A stretch of 64,000 nucleotides of DNA from Rhizobium etli CFN 42 (GTDB lineage Bacteria; Pseudomonadota; Alphaproteobacteria; Rhizobiales; Rhizobiaceae): assembly GCF_000092045.1 (NCBI RefSeq), contig NC_007761.1, positions 2,917,001 to 2,981,000 of the forward strand, read 5' to 3'. The position numbers were made by a program, and so were the translations under genes. Shown here piece after piece: positions 18,744 through 27,622 of the stretch. The stretch's first letter is position 1. Each line of letters begins with the position of its first letter. The notes beneath the pieces are model-generated. The model saw nothing but the letters and a program-made list of their open reading frames with translations, did no database searches and was not told the DNA's origin.

Positions 18744-20014
18744 GGCGTCACCTTCGACTGTGCGTCACGTTTCTGGAAGAGATCGTGGAAAACAGGGAAT
18801 ATTTCGCTTCGCCGGCAGACCTTGCGCATCGAAAGCGGCAGCGGTTCGGAACGGATCCCGTCATAGAGCATCCAGAGGGGCGACCGCGATACTGAAGAAT
18901 CACCCCCTTCCTCGCCGACCTCGATATAGGCAAAATACTGGCACAGCGGCAAAATCTCGCGCAGCAGCTGCCCGGTCAGATTTCCGTCCGAATGGGCGTT
19001 GTCACCGTCCGAGGCCTGGGCGCCATAGATATTCCACTCCGCCGGGTCGAAACGCGCCGCAATGATCGCCCGCATGGCGGCAAGCGCACTCGACACCAGC
19101 GTGCCGCCCGTCGCCGGACCGTAGAAGAAGGTTTCCTCATCGACCTCCTCTGCCCTGTCGGTATGGCGGATGAAGACGATTTCCACTTTCTTGTAGCGTT
19201 TCGACAGGAAAAGGTAGAGCAGCAGGTAGAACCGCTTCGCAAGGTCCTTCATGTGCTCCGACATGGAGCCCGAGACGTCCATCAGGCAGAACATCACCGC
19301 TTTGGCGACAGGCTTCGGCTCGTTTTCGAAGCGGCGATAGCGCACGTCAAGCGGATCGATATAGGGAATGCGCCGGCTTTTTTCCGTCAGGGATTTGAGT
19401 TTTGCCTCAAGCGCCAGACGATTTACCTCGTCCTCGCATTCCTCGATCTGCCGCTTCAGGGCTTCGATTTCTTCGCGGCGTGGGCGGCCGAGCGCAACGC
19501 GGCGCATCATTGCCAGCTTCGTTGTGCGGCCGACGGCAATATTGGAGGGCGACCCTGATACGGAATAGCCGGCCCGGAACGGAGTTTCCTCCTCGGTTTC
19601 GGCTAGACGCCGCTTGGCGAGGTCTGGCAATTCGAGGTCGTCAAGGAACACATCGAGGAATTCCTCCCGCGTCAGTACGAAGCGGAAGCCGTCCTCACCG
19701 TCGCCTTCGCCTGCATCTTTTGGTTTTCCACCCTTCCCGCCCGGCGGCCGCGGAATGATGTCTCCTTCGACGAAGGCCCGGTTCCCGGGCAGGATGTGAT
19801 CGGCGATGCCGCCTTCACCCCGTCGAAAACTCGGTTCGGCCATCCCATCGATCGGCAGGCTGATCTCCCCGCCGTCGAGCACATCTCGAATGTTTCGATT
19901 TTGCAGAGAGCGTTTGACCGCCTGCTGCACGGCTCCTTTCATGCGTCGAAGGAACCGCTGACGATTTTCCAGACTTTTACCGCGCGGATTTAGCCGCCGG
20001 TCGACAATGTGCAT
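18740..20014 (-). CDS. yeaH: DUF444 family protein (YeaH), vWA-like
   Basis: A 424-residue DUF444 protein. A basic N-terminal region (residues 1-45) is followed by a Gly/Asp-rich acidic segment (about 90-110), a coiled-coil-like helix (about 180-215) and a von Willebrand A-type domain with the MIDAS motif DVSGS at residues 246-250. The family is nearly always encoded between the PrkA kinase and SpoVR. It is thought to be part of the same stress or starvation response and a possible partner of PrkA. It begins 12 bp after the prkA stop and overlaps spoVR by 4 bp. Confidence 0.93.
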   Translation of the reverse strand: MHIVDRRLNPRGKSLENRQRFLRRMKGAVQQAVKRSLQNRNIRDVLDGGEISLPIDGMAEPSFRRGEGGIADHILPGNRAFVEGDIIPRPPGGKGGKPKDAGEGDGEDGFRFVLTREEFLDVFLDDLELPDLAKRRLAETEEETPFRAGYSVSGSPSNIAVGRTTKLAMMRRVALGRPRREEIEALKRQIEECEDEVNRLALEAKLKSLTEKSRRIPYIDPLDVRYRRFENEPKPVAKAVMFCLMDVSGSMSEHMKDLAKRFYLLLYLFLSKRYKKVEIVFIRHTDRAEEVDEETFFYGPATGGTLVSSALAAMRAIIAARFDPAEWNIYGAQASDGDNAHSDGNLTGQLLREILPLCQYFAYIEVGEEGGDSSVSRSPLWMLYDGIRSEPLPLSMRKVCRRSEIFPVFHDLFQKRDAQSKVTP

Positions 20015-20026
20015 AATGGCTCCGCA

Positions 20027-21970
20027 TTAACTTGCCTGTTTGACGCGCATGTACCATTCGACAAGGCGCCGAACCTGCCGCTCGGTGTAACCTCGCGCGG
20101 CCATGCGCGAGACGAATTCACTGTGCTTCTTCTCGGTTTCCGAATCCTTCTTCGATCCGAACGAAATGACCGGCAAAAGATCCTCAACCTGCGAGAACAT
20201 ACGTTTCTCGATGACTTCCCGGATTTTCTCGTAGCTCGTCCATGACGGATTTTTTCCGCCGTTTGCGGCACGCGATCTCAACGAGAACTTGACGATCTCG
20301 TTGCGAAAATCCTTTGGATTGGCGATTCCCGCCGGCTTTTCGATTTTCGTCAACTCCTGATTGAGGAGTTCGCGGTCGAGAAGCTGACCAGTATCGGGAT
20401 CCTTGAAGTCCACATCTTCGATCCAGGCATCGGCATAGTCTACATAGCGATCGAACAGATTCTGTCCGTAGTCCGCATAGGATTCAAGATAGGCCTTCTG
20501 AATTTCATTGCCAATGAACTCTGCGTAGCGTGGCGCAAGATCGGCCTTGATGAATTCCAGATAACGCTTCTCCACATCGTCGGGAAATTGCTCGCGACGG
20601 ATCGCCTGTTCCAGAACATACATCAGATGGACGGGATCGGCGCCGATATCGGTGGTGTCGTGATTGAAGGTGGAGGCGAGCACTTTGAAGGCGAAGCGCG
20701 TCGATATCCCATCCATGCCTTCGTCGATCCCGGCTGCATCCCGGTATTCCTGAACGCTGCGGGCGCGCGGATCGCTTTCCTTCAGGCTTTCGCCGTCATA
20801 GGTGCGCATCTTCGAGAAGAAGGTCGAGTTCTCATGCTTGCGCAGGCGCGAAAGGACGGAAAAACGCGCCAGCATTTCAAGCGTTGCCGGTGCGCATGGT
20901 GCGTCCACGAGTTCCGATCCCTCGATCAGCTTTTCGTAGATCCTCTGTTCCTCCGTCACCCGAAGGCAATAGGGCACCTTGATCACGCAGATACGGTCGA
21001 TGAAGGCCTCGTTGTTTTTGTTGGCCTTAAAGGTCTGCCACTCCGCCTCGTTCGAATGCGCAAGGACGATGCCGGAGAAAGGTATGGCGCCGATATTTTC
21101 GGAACCGATATAGTTGCCCTCCTGCGTTGCCGTCAGCAACGGATGCAGCATCTTGATCGGCGCCTTGAACATCTCGACGAATTCGAGAATGCCCTGGTTG
21201 GCGCGATTGAGCCCGCCGGAATAGCTGTAGGCATCGGGATCGTTCTGGGAGTAGGTTTCCAGCTTGCGGATGTCGACCTTGCCGACCAGCGAGGAGATGT
21301 CCTGATTATTCTCATCGCCAGGCTCGGTCTTGGCAATTGCGATCTGGCGCAATCGCGAAGGTTGTATTCTGACGACGCGGAATCGGGAGATATCGCCTCC
21401 AAAATCGTCGAGTCGCTTCAAGCACCACGGGCTCATCAATCCGTGCAGACGCCGCAACGGAATTCCGTACTGCTCCTGCAGCAGCGAGCCCATCGTCTCC
21501 GGATCGAAGAGGTTGAGCGGGCTTTCGAACACGGGGCTGATCTCGTCACCCGCCTTCAGAACGTAGATCGGATGAACCTCCATCAACTGCTTCAGCCGCT
21601 CCGCCAGCGACGACTTTCCGCCGCCTACCGGACCGAGCAGATAAAGAATCTGCTTGCGCTCCTCGAGCCCCTGCGCCGCATGCCGAAAGAACGAGACGAT
21701 GCGTTCGATTGTCTCTTCCATGCCGTGAAAGCCCGCAAAGGCGGGATAAACCCGGATGGTCCTGTTCATGAAGATTCTGCCCAGGCGCGCGTCCTTGGCG
21801 GTGTCCACCATCTGCGGTTCGCCTATCGCAGCGAGCAGACGCTCGGTCGCGTTGGCATAGGCGATCGGCTCGGTTTTGCAGAGATCGAGATATTCCGAAA
21901 CCGACATGTCGGTTTCGCGGCGCGCTTCATAACTGCGTGTGAACGCATCGAATACGGATTCACTCAGCAT
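20027..21970 (-). CDS. prkA: PrkA/YeaG serine protein kinase with AAA+ domain
   Basis: A 647-residue PrkA protein. The AAA+ PrkA domain has its P-loop at residues 113-121 (GPVGGGKSS), and the C-terminal PrkA kinase-like domain follows (about 400-640). YeaG of E. coli is reported to phosphorylate proteins on serine; the homologues act in stationary phase, nitrogen limitation or sporulation, and in some species an AAA+ protease activity has been suggested. It is the first gene of the three-gene operon. The 404-bp region upstream contains an 8-bp inverted repeat that could be an operator. Confidence 0.94.
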   Translation of the reverse strand: MLSESVFDAFTRSYEARRETDMSVSEYLDLCKTEPIAYANATERLLAAIGEPQMVDTAKDARLGRIFMNRTIRVYPAFAGFHGMEETIERIVSFFRHAAQGLEERKQILYLLGPVGGGKSSLAERLKQLMEVHPIYVLKAGDEISPVFESPLNLFDPETMGSLLQEQYGIPLRRLHGLMSPWCLKRLDDFGGDISRFRVVRIQPSRLRQIAIAKTEPGDENNQDISSLVGKVDIRKLETYSQNDPDAYSYSGGLNRANQGILEFVEMFKAPIKMLHPLLTATQEGNYIGSENIGAIPFSGIVLAHSNEAEWQTFKANKNNEAFIDRICVIKVPYCLRVTEEQRIYEKLIEGSELVDAPCAPATLEMLARFSVLSRLRKHENSTFFSKMRTYDGESLKESDPRARSVQEYRDAAGIDEGMDGISTRFAFKVLASTFNHDTTDIGADPVHLMYVLEQAIRREQFPDDVEKRYLEFIKADLAPRYAEFIGNEIQKAYLESYADYGQNLFDRYVDYADAWIEDVDFKDPDTGQLLDRELLNQELTKIEKPAGIANPKDFRNEIVKFSLRSRAANGGKNPSWTSYEKIREVIEKRMFSQVEDLLPVISFGSKKDSETEKKHSEFVSRMAARGYTERQVRRLVEWYMRVKQAS

Positions 21971-22090
21971 GGGACCTCCATTAAGGTTATGCCGTAGGCT
22001 CTAAGCCGTATAACCATCGAGATGGCCACGGCGTTCCTAAGAATCAATAGTTTCGTAGGTATATTCGACGCTGACCGGCCGTTTGTGGCA

Positions 22091-22108
22091 ATGCACAAAA
22101 TTGTGCAT
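22091..22108. promoter_or_regulatory. Inverted repeat upstream of prkA, possible operator
   Basis: ATGCACAA and TTGTGCAT form a perfect 8-bp inverted repeat separated by AA. It lies about 120 bp upstream of the prkA start in an AT-rich stretch that contrasts with the surrounding GC-rich DNA. The size and symmetry fit a dimeric regulator site. No regulator can be named from the sequence. Confidence 0.45.
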
Positions 22109-22318
22109 GCACCGGTATTTTTTTTACTCTGCGAAACTGTTTCTCATTGTAGTTGAGAGAAGGGGCATTGCGATATCAGCACATTTAGCGACGTGACATG
22201 AATGTCAAAAAGGTGTGCAATGGCGCCCGTGATTCGAGCCGTGGAAATCGGCGATTGGCCGCCGGTGAGAGCAAGCCGGCCTCAGAGCGGGGCAGCCATC
22301 GCGGTCCCGCAGGATGGA

Positions 22319-22346
22319 ACCGGGCGAACGTCACCATCCGCCCGGT
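22319..22346 (-). terminator. Hairpin after the VOC-family gene
   Basis: A perfect 8-bp stem, ACCGGGCG / CGCCCGGT with a 12-nt loop, lies 28 bp downstream of the VOC gene stop (minus strand). No T-run follows, so it may be a rho-dependent 3' stem or a weak terminator. Confidence 0.4.
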
Positions 22347-22374
22347 ATAATTCGATCATACGCTTCCGGCGCTT

Positions 22375-22851
22375 TTACCGGTTGAACGCCTTCTCCAGCG
22401 CAGCCACATCGATCTTGACCATGCCGAGCATGACTTCGGTGACGCGCCTTGCCCGCTCGCGATCTTCGTCGGCGATCATCTCGGATAGAGCGCGTGGCAC
22501 GATCTGCCAGGAAAGCCCCCAGCGGTCCTTCAGCCAGCCGCAGGCCTCCGGCGTGCCGCCATTGGCGAGGAAAGCATCCCATATCCGGTCGATCTCCGCC
22601 TGACTTTCCAGAAGGATCGCGATCGAAAAGGAATGATTGAAGTTGTCAAGCGGACCGGCCTTCATCGCCAGGAAGGCCTGGTCGCCAAGCGTGAACTCAA
22701 TCAACTCGACGCTGCCGGGAGGGCCGCTCGGCGTTTCCGCCGGAAGTATGGTGGTGCGGCCGATCCTGGAATCGGGAATGATCGACACGTAGAATTCGAC
22801 GGCTTCGCGCGCCTGCTCCGCGAACCAGAGATTTGAAATGACCCTCGGCAT
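22375..22851 (-). CDS. VOC superfamily protein, PhnB-like
   Basis: A 158-residue PhnB/3-demethylubiquinone-type VOC protein (MPRVISNLWFAEQAREAVEFYVSIIPDS). The typical WGLSWQIVP block sits near residue 112, with VTEVMLGMVKIDVAALEKAF at the end. The fold is glyoxalase/bleomycin-resistance-like. Most members have no proven substrate, and the old methyltransferase label in databases is not supported. The ATG at 22,851 has a strong AAGGAGG ribosome binding site; the longer frame to 23,043 has no homology. Confidence 0.87.
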   Translation of the reverse strand: MPRVISNLWFAEQAREAVEFYVSIIPDSRIGRTTILPAETPSGPPGSVELIEFTLGDQAFLAMKAGPLDNFNHSFSIAILLESQAEIDRIWDAFLANGGTPEACGWLKDRWGLSWQIVPRALSEMIADEDRERARRVTEVMLGMVKIDVAALEKAFNR

Positions 22852-23084
22852 GGACAGCCTCCTTCTTGACGAGTATCCGGACTTCTGTCCGATGCTTCGA
22901 GGACGTCTGGGCGGCGTCCGTTCCGACAGGCTGTAATCGGATTTTTTTTGGCGCACCCGCACGACGATCGCAGCCGCACCCGCGATGGCCTCGCCGCCCG
23001 GCACCCCTGCAATAGCGGTGATTCGGGAATGAAAGCAGAACATCTTTTCTGGTCTTTCCTTCCCGAATCACTACATTACGCGCC

Positions 23085-25562
23085 ATGAGCAATAGTTTCG
23101 ACGATATTCCCTTCTTCGACGAAGAGCCGGGCGAAGTGGCGCGCAAGCCGCAGCCGCCCGTCGCAGCAGCCGGAAGACCCGGCGCTGGCGGCGGCATCGC
23201 CGCCCGCGCCATGGCGGCGCGCGACGGCGGCAAGCGGCCGGATTATCTCGCGGGGCTCAATCCCGAGCAGACCGAAGCAGTCGAAACACTTGAAGGTCCT
23301 GTCCTCGTGCTCGCAGGCGCCGGCACCGGAAAGACACGCGTACTGACGACACGCATCGCCCATATCCTCAATACCGGCCGCGCCTTTCCTTCGCAGATCC
23401 TCGCCGTCACCTTTACCAACAAGGCCGCGCGCGAGATGAAGGAGCGCATCGCCCTGCTCGTCGGCGGCGCCGTCGAAGGCATGCCCTGGCTCGGCACCTT
23501 CCATTCGATCGGCGTCAAACTGCTGCGCCGCCATGCCGAGCTCGTCGGCCTCAGTTCCGATTTCACCATCCTCGACACCGATGACGTCGTCCGCCTGATC
23601 AAGCAGCTGATCCAGGCCGAAGGCCTCGACGACAAACGCTGGCCGGCCAAGCAGTTCGCCGGGATGATCGACACCTGGAAAAACAAGGGCCTCGGCCCGG
23701 CGGATATTCCCGAAGGCGACGCCCGAGCCTTTGCCAATGGCCGCGGCCGCGATCTCTATTTCGCCTATCAGGCGCGCCTGTCGACGCTCAATGCCTGTGA
23801 TTTCGGCGACCTGCTGATGCATCCGATCGCGATCTTCCGCAAGAATCCGGATCTCCTGAAGGAATATCACGGCCGCTTCCGTTATATCCTCGTCGACGAA
23901 TATCAGGATACCAACACGGCCCAATATATGTGGCTGAGGCTGCTGGCCCAGCGCAGCAAGGGCGAGCCGCAGAATGTCTGCTGCGTCGGCGACGACGACC
24001 AGTCGATCTATGGCTGGCGCGGTGCCGAGGTCGACAATATTCTTCGCTTCGAGAAGGATTTCCCTGGCGCCAAGGTGATCAAGCTCGAGCGCAATTACCG
24101 CTCGACCGAACATATCCTCGGCGCCGCCGCTCATCTGATCGCCCATAACGAAGGCCGCTTGGGCAAAACGTTGTTCACCGATCGCACCGACCCGGATGAC
24201 GTCAAGGTGCAGGTTCACGCCTCCTGGGATTCGGAGGAGGAAGCCCGCGCCATCGGCGAGGAAATCGAGCAACTCCAGCGGGGCAAGCATCTGCTGAACG
24301 ACATGGCGATCCTCGTACGCGCCTCCTTCCAGATGCGCGAATTCGAAGATCGCTTCGTCACCCTTGGCCTCAACTACCGCGTCATCGGCGGCCCGCGCTT
24401 CTACGAGCGCCTCGAAATCCGCGATGCCATGGCCTATTTCCGGCTCATCGCACAACCGGCGGACGACCTCGCCTTCGAACGCATCATCAACACGCCGAAG
24501 CGCGGCCTCGGCGATACCACGGTGCGTGCGCTGCATGACTATGCCCGCGCCCGCGACATCCCCATGCTGGCGGCGGCCGCCGACATCATCGAAACGGACG
24601 AGCTGAAGCCGAAGGCGCGCAAAGCCCTCTTCGACGTGATTCAATCTTTCCGCCGGTGGCAGGAACTGCTTGAAAACACACCGCATACGGAACTTGCCGA
24701 ACAGATCCTCGAAGAGTCCGGCTATACCGACATGTGGAAGAACGACAAGAGCGCCGAAGCGCCCGGCCGCCTCGAAAACCTGAAGGAACTGATCCGCTCG
24801 ATGGAGAGCTTCGAGTCGATGCGCGGCTTCCTCGAGCACGTCTCCCTGGTCATGGATGCAGAGACCAACGAGAACCTCGACGCCGTTTCGATCATGACGC
24901 TGCATTCGGCCAAGGGCCTGGAATTTGATACCGTCTTCCTGCCCGGCTGGGAGGAAGGCCTGTTCCCGCACCAGCGTTCACTCGATGAAAGCGGCCGCGC
25001 CGGCCTGGAAGAAGAACGACGACTGGCTTATGTCGGCATCACCCGCGCCAAGCGCCGCTGCCACATCTGGTTCGTCTCCAACCGCCGCATCCACGGCCTC
25101 TGGCAATCGACGCTGCCCTCGCGTTTCCTTGACGAGCTGCCGGAAACCCATGTCGAGGTCGCCGAGATGGAGCAGAGCTACGGCGGTTACGGCCGCGGCG
25201 GCTACGGCCAGTCCCGCTTCGACAAGGCCGAACCCTTTGCCAACTCCTATTCCACGCCCGGTTGGAAACGCGCCCAGGCCAACAAGACCGACGCCACGCG
25301 CGACAACTGGGGCACCCGCTCCGGCCACGCCGTCGAACGCATCGGCTATGGCGAAAGCGGCCCGAAGGGACGCACGATCGACGGCGAGCTGGTGGCGAAG
25401 TCGACCTCGTCGCAGCCGTCGCGCTTCACCCTCGGCGATCGCGTATTCCACATGAAATTCGGCAATGGCAACATTACCGGCATCGAAGGCAACAAGCTGA
25501 CGATCGACTTCGACCGTGCGGGGCAGAAGCGGGTGCTGGACGGTTTCGTCGAGCGCGTCTGA
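23085..25562 (+). CDS. uvrD: ATP-dependent 3'-5' DNA helicase, UvrD/PcrA family
   Basis: An 825-residue superfamily 1 helicase. The Walker A motif is AGAGTGKT at residues 77-84, Walker B is in ILVDEYQDTNTAQY, motif III is GDDDQSIYGWRGAE, and motifs V/VI lie in MTLHSAKGLEFDTVFLPGWEEGLFPH and LAYVGITRAKRR. A Gly/Tyr-rich linker (YGGYGRGGYGQ) leads to a C-terminal tudor-like domain (about residues 780-823) typical of UvrD/PcrA, which in relatives contacts RNA polymerase. It acts in nucleotide excision and mismatch repair and in clearing recombination or replication blocks. It has its own transcription unit. Confidence 0.93.
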   Translation: MSNSFDDIPFFDEEPGEVARKPQPPVAAAGRPGAGGGIAARAMAARDGGKRPDYLAGLNPEQTEAVETLEGPVLVLAGAGTGKTRVLTTRIAHILNTGRAFPSQILAVTFTNKAAREMKERIALLVGGAVEGMPWLGTFHSIGVKLLRRHAELVGLSSDFTILDTDDVVRLIKQLIQAEGLDDKRWPAKQFAGMIDTWKNKGLGPADIPEGDARAFANGRGRDLYFAYQARLSTLNACDFGDLLMHPIAIFRKNPDLLKEYHGRFRYILVDEYQDTNTAQYMWLRLLAQRSKGEPQNVCCVGDDDQSIYGWRGAEVDNILRFEKDFPGAKVIKLERNYRSTEHILGAAAHLIAHNEGRLGKTLFTDRTDPDDVKVQVHASWDSEEEARAIGEEIEQLQRGKHLLNDMAILVRASFQMREFEDRFVTLGLNYRVIGGPRFYERLEIRDAMAYFRLIAQPADDLAFERIINTPKRGLGDTTVRALHDYARARDIPMLAAAADIIETDELKPKARKALFDVIQSFRRWQELLENTPHTELAEQILEESGYTDMWKNDKSAEAPGRLENLKELIRSMESFESMRGFLEHVSLVMDAETNENLDAVSIMTLHSAKGLEFDTVFLPGWEEGLFPHQRSLDESGRAGLEEERRLAYVGITRAKRRCHIWFVSNRRIHGLWQSTLPSRFLDELPETHVEVAEMEQSYGGYGRGGYGQSRFDKAEPFANSYSTPGWKRAQANKTDATRDNWGTRSGHAVERIGYGESGPKGRTIDGELVAKSTSSQPSRFTLGDRVFHMKFGNGNITGIEGNKLTIDFDRAGQKRVLDGFVERV

Positions 25563-25587
25563 CCGCGCGACGACACCGCGCGAACAG

Positions 25588-25935
25588 TCACCCAAACATC
25601 CGCATGCTGCTGAGCCCGAGGATGTCGTTCAGCAGGGCGATCCCCATTCCGATGGCAACGATCGACAAGCCGATCAGGAACAGCCGGCGCGCCCGGTCGT
25701 ATTTGACAGCGAGCAGCGAATCTCGCGCCAAAAGATCGGCAAACACCTTCACCTGAATGGCGATGCCGACGGTCAGGAATGACATCGGCAGCAGATCGAC
25801 GCGGCTCCAGTCATTCGGGTTGGAAACCCACAGACTGATGAAGTTGAGCGAGAAACCAAGGATGATTCCGGTTGCCGTTAACGATCCGTTGCGGAAGGTT
25901 GCATCGATCTTTTCATCTGTCTGGGCTTCGGACAT
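25588..25935 (-). CDS. Small membrane protein, unknown function
   Basis: A 115-residue protein (from MSEAQTDEK) with three or four predicted membrane helices: LTATGIILGFSLNFISLWVS, LLPMSFLTVGIAIQVKVFADLL and LFLIGLSIVAIGMGIALLNDIL. I do not recognise a named family. The ATG at 25,935 has GGAG just upstream; the longer frame to 26,037 adds a Pro/Arg-rich stretch that looks non-coding. It converges on the uvrD-type helicase gene 25 bp away. Confidence 0.7.
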   Translation of the reverse strand: MSEAQTDEKIDATFRNGSLTATGIILGFSLNFISLWVSNPNDWSRVDLLPMSFLTVGIAIQVKVFADLLARDSLLAVKYDRARRLFLIGLSIVAIGMGIALLNDILGLSSMRMFG

Positions 25936-26191
25936 GGTCTCCGTCTCGGCTTGCTGCTCGGGCAAGAAAGGCAGAAATCGGGGCGGCCGGCAAGGCCGCC
26001 CGGCAAGGCCGGCCTCTTTGCCAGACGCAACCGGCACCTATCGCATTGGTTGAATTAACGAATTCTTTTCCGGCGACTGCTAGCAACAGTGACAGAATTA
26101 ACGCTTGCATGCGGGCTCCGGGGAATTCACTAGTTGATGCATTCGGTGCACTTGGCATTTGCATTGCCATAACGCGAAGGGATTGGCCTTG

Positions 26192-26818
26192 ATGAAAGCG
26201 CTCCTGCTCGTCGATATCCAGAACGGCTTCTGTCCGGGAGGAAACCTGCCGGTGCCGGACGGCGACAAGGTCGTTCCCGTCGCAAACAGGCTGATCGACA
26301 GCGGCAAATACGATCTGATCGTCGCCTCCCAGGACTGGCATCCGCCGGGCCACGGCAGTTTCGCCTCCGCCCATCCGGGCGCCGTCCCCTTCGAGATGGG
26401 CGAACTCTCTGGCAAGCCGCAGATGATGTGGCCGGACCACTGCGTCCAGGGCACGCTCGATGCCGAACTGCATCCCGCGCTCCAATCCGAAGAGATCGAC
26501 CTGATCCAGCAGAAGGGCGAGAATCCCAAGATCGACAGCTATTCGGCCTTTCGCGATAATGACCGGGATGCCTCGACCGGCCTTTCCGACTTCCTCGAAG
26601 ACCAGGGCGTCACCGATCTCGATGTCTGCGGCCTCGCCACCGATTACTGCGTCAAGTTCTCCGCGCTCGATGCGCTGGAAATGATGCCGGGCATACGGGT
26701 GCGCTTCATCGAGGACGCCAGCCGCGGCATCACTCCCGAAGGCGTCGCCGCCGCCATCGACGAGATGCGGGCGCATGGCATCGCGATTATCGACAGCGCC
26801 AAGGCTCTGGCCGGCTAA
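26192..26818 (+). CDS. pncA: Nicotinamidase / pyrazinamidase
   Basis: A 208-residue isochorismatase-fold amidase that converts nicotinamide to nicotinate for NAD salvage. The catalytic Asp8 is in LLVDIQNGFCPGG. The metal-site block ASQDWHPPGHGSFAS (Asp48, His50, His54) and the later WPDHCVQGT follow. The catalytic Cys lies in GLATDYCVKFSALDA. The length is normal. I use the ATG at 26,192, where homology starts; 11 further codons are open upstream. Confidence 0.94.
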   Translation: MKALLLVDIQNGFCPGGNLPVPDGDKVVPVANRLIDSGKYDLIVASQDWHPPGHGSFASAHPGAVPFEMGELSGKPQMMWPDHCVQGTLDAELHPALQSEEIDLIQQKGENPKIDSYSAFRDNDRDASTGLSDFLEDQGVTDLDVCGLATDYCVKFSALDALEMMPGIRVRFIEDASRGITPEGVAAAIDEMRAHGIAIIDSAKALAG

Positions 26819-26905
26819 CTCACGCTAAAAATAACGCGGGGATGTCGGAACGGCTCACGCCCATCCGTCCTTGGCTCTGAACACGCCAACCATGGGAGCC
26901 GATAG

Positions 26906-27571
26906 ATGAGAAAGCTTGTGACCGCAGCCTTTGTGAGCCTGGATGGCGTAATGCAGGCGCCCGGTGCGCCTGAGGAGGACCCGACCGGCGGCTTCACCCT
27001 TGGCGGCTGGACCGCCAACTACTGGGACGAGACGATGGGCCAGTTCATGGATGGGATCTTCACCGATCCGTTCGCCCTGCTGCTTGGCCGCAAGACCTAC
27101 GAGATCTTCGCCGCCCATTGGCCCTATGTCGACGAAGACGATCCCATCGGCAAAGCCTTCAGCGCCGCGACCAAATATGTCGCGACCACCTCGAAAGAGC
27201 CGTTCACCTGGGAAAATACCATTGCGCTGCGCGGCGATGTCGCCGCCGAAATCGCTCGGTTGAAGCGGGAGGACGGCCCCGATCTCCTGACGCAGGGCAG
27301 CAGCGGCCTCGTGCAAACCCTGCTGGCGCATGACTTGATCGACGAACTCCGGCTCCTGACCTTCCCATTGATCCTCGGTCCCGGCAAGCGTCTGTTCGGC
27401 CATGGCACCAAGCCGGAAGCGCTGAAGCTCACCGCCAACTCGGTATCGACGACCAGCGTCATCATGAGCGTCTACGAGCGTGCCGGCGAGGTCAAACCCG
27501 GCAGCTTCGCGATGGCCGAGCCCTCGCAGGCCGAACTCGCACGCCGCGCGCGGATGAAGCGCGAGGGCTGA
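26906..27571 (+). CDS. Dihydrofolate reductase family protein (RibD C-terminal domain)
   Basis: A 221-residue protein of the RibD_C / YwjB-YyaP type (MRKLVTAAFVSLDGVMQAPG, FALLLGRKTYEIFA, LLTQGSSGLVQTLLAHDLIDEL, LLTFPLILGPGKRLF). The fold is that of dihydrofolate reductase with an NADPH pocket. Members of this single-domain group are not the folate enzyme proper, and their substrates are mostly unknown. It appears to be a single transcript that ends at a hairpin shared with the converging gene. Confidence 0.88.
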   Translation: MRKLVTAAFVSLDGVMQAPGAPEEDPTGGFTLGGWTANYWDETMGQFMDGIFTDPFALLLGRKTYEIFAAHWPYVDEDDPIGKAFSAATKYVATTSKEPFTWENTIALRGDVAAEIARLKREDGPDLLTQGSSGLVQTLLAHDLIDELRLLTFPLILGPGKRLFGHGTKPEALKLTANSVSTTSVIMSVYERAGEVKPGSFAMAEPSQAELARRARMKREG

Positions 27572-27595
27572 GAAGCGCGGACGAGTGAAAGAGCG

Positions 27596-27622
27596 AAGGC
27601 CAGGCTGCTGTCTGGCTTCTTA
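27596..27622. terminator. Bidirectional hairpin between converging genes
   Basis: AAGGCCAG and CTGGCTT form a stem of 5 perfect pairs extended by a G-U and an A-U pair, with an 8-nt loop. On the plus strand it is followed by TTCTTATTTC, which suits termination of the reductase gene. It also lies at the 3' end of the converging membrane-protein gene. Confidence 0.45.

Larger units (their letters stand above)
21971..22374. other. Intergenic region upstream of prkA
   Basis: About 400 bp without a recognisable gene. It holds the prkA leader, a low-GC stretch with the palindrome ATGCACAA-AA-TTGTGCAT (22,091-22,108) and a T8 run just after it, and a hairpin near 22,319-22,346 close to the end of the VOC gene. 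Short open frames in this stretch have no family resemblance, and I do not call them. Confidence 0.6.

Noticed and set aside
20588..21997. A 469-codon plus-strand open frame
   Set aside because: It is antisense to prkA; no homology is recognisable.
22119..22128. T8 run considered as the end of an intrinsic terminator
   Set aside because: The preceding dyad ATGCACAA/TTGTGCAT is AT-rich, short, 10 bases away, and no plus-strand gene lies upstream to be terminated.
23076..24971. A 631-codon minus-strand open frame
   Set aside because: It is antisense to the UvrD/PcrA helicase, whose motifs are all present on the plus strand.
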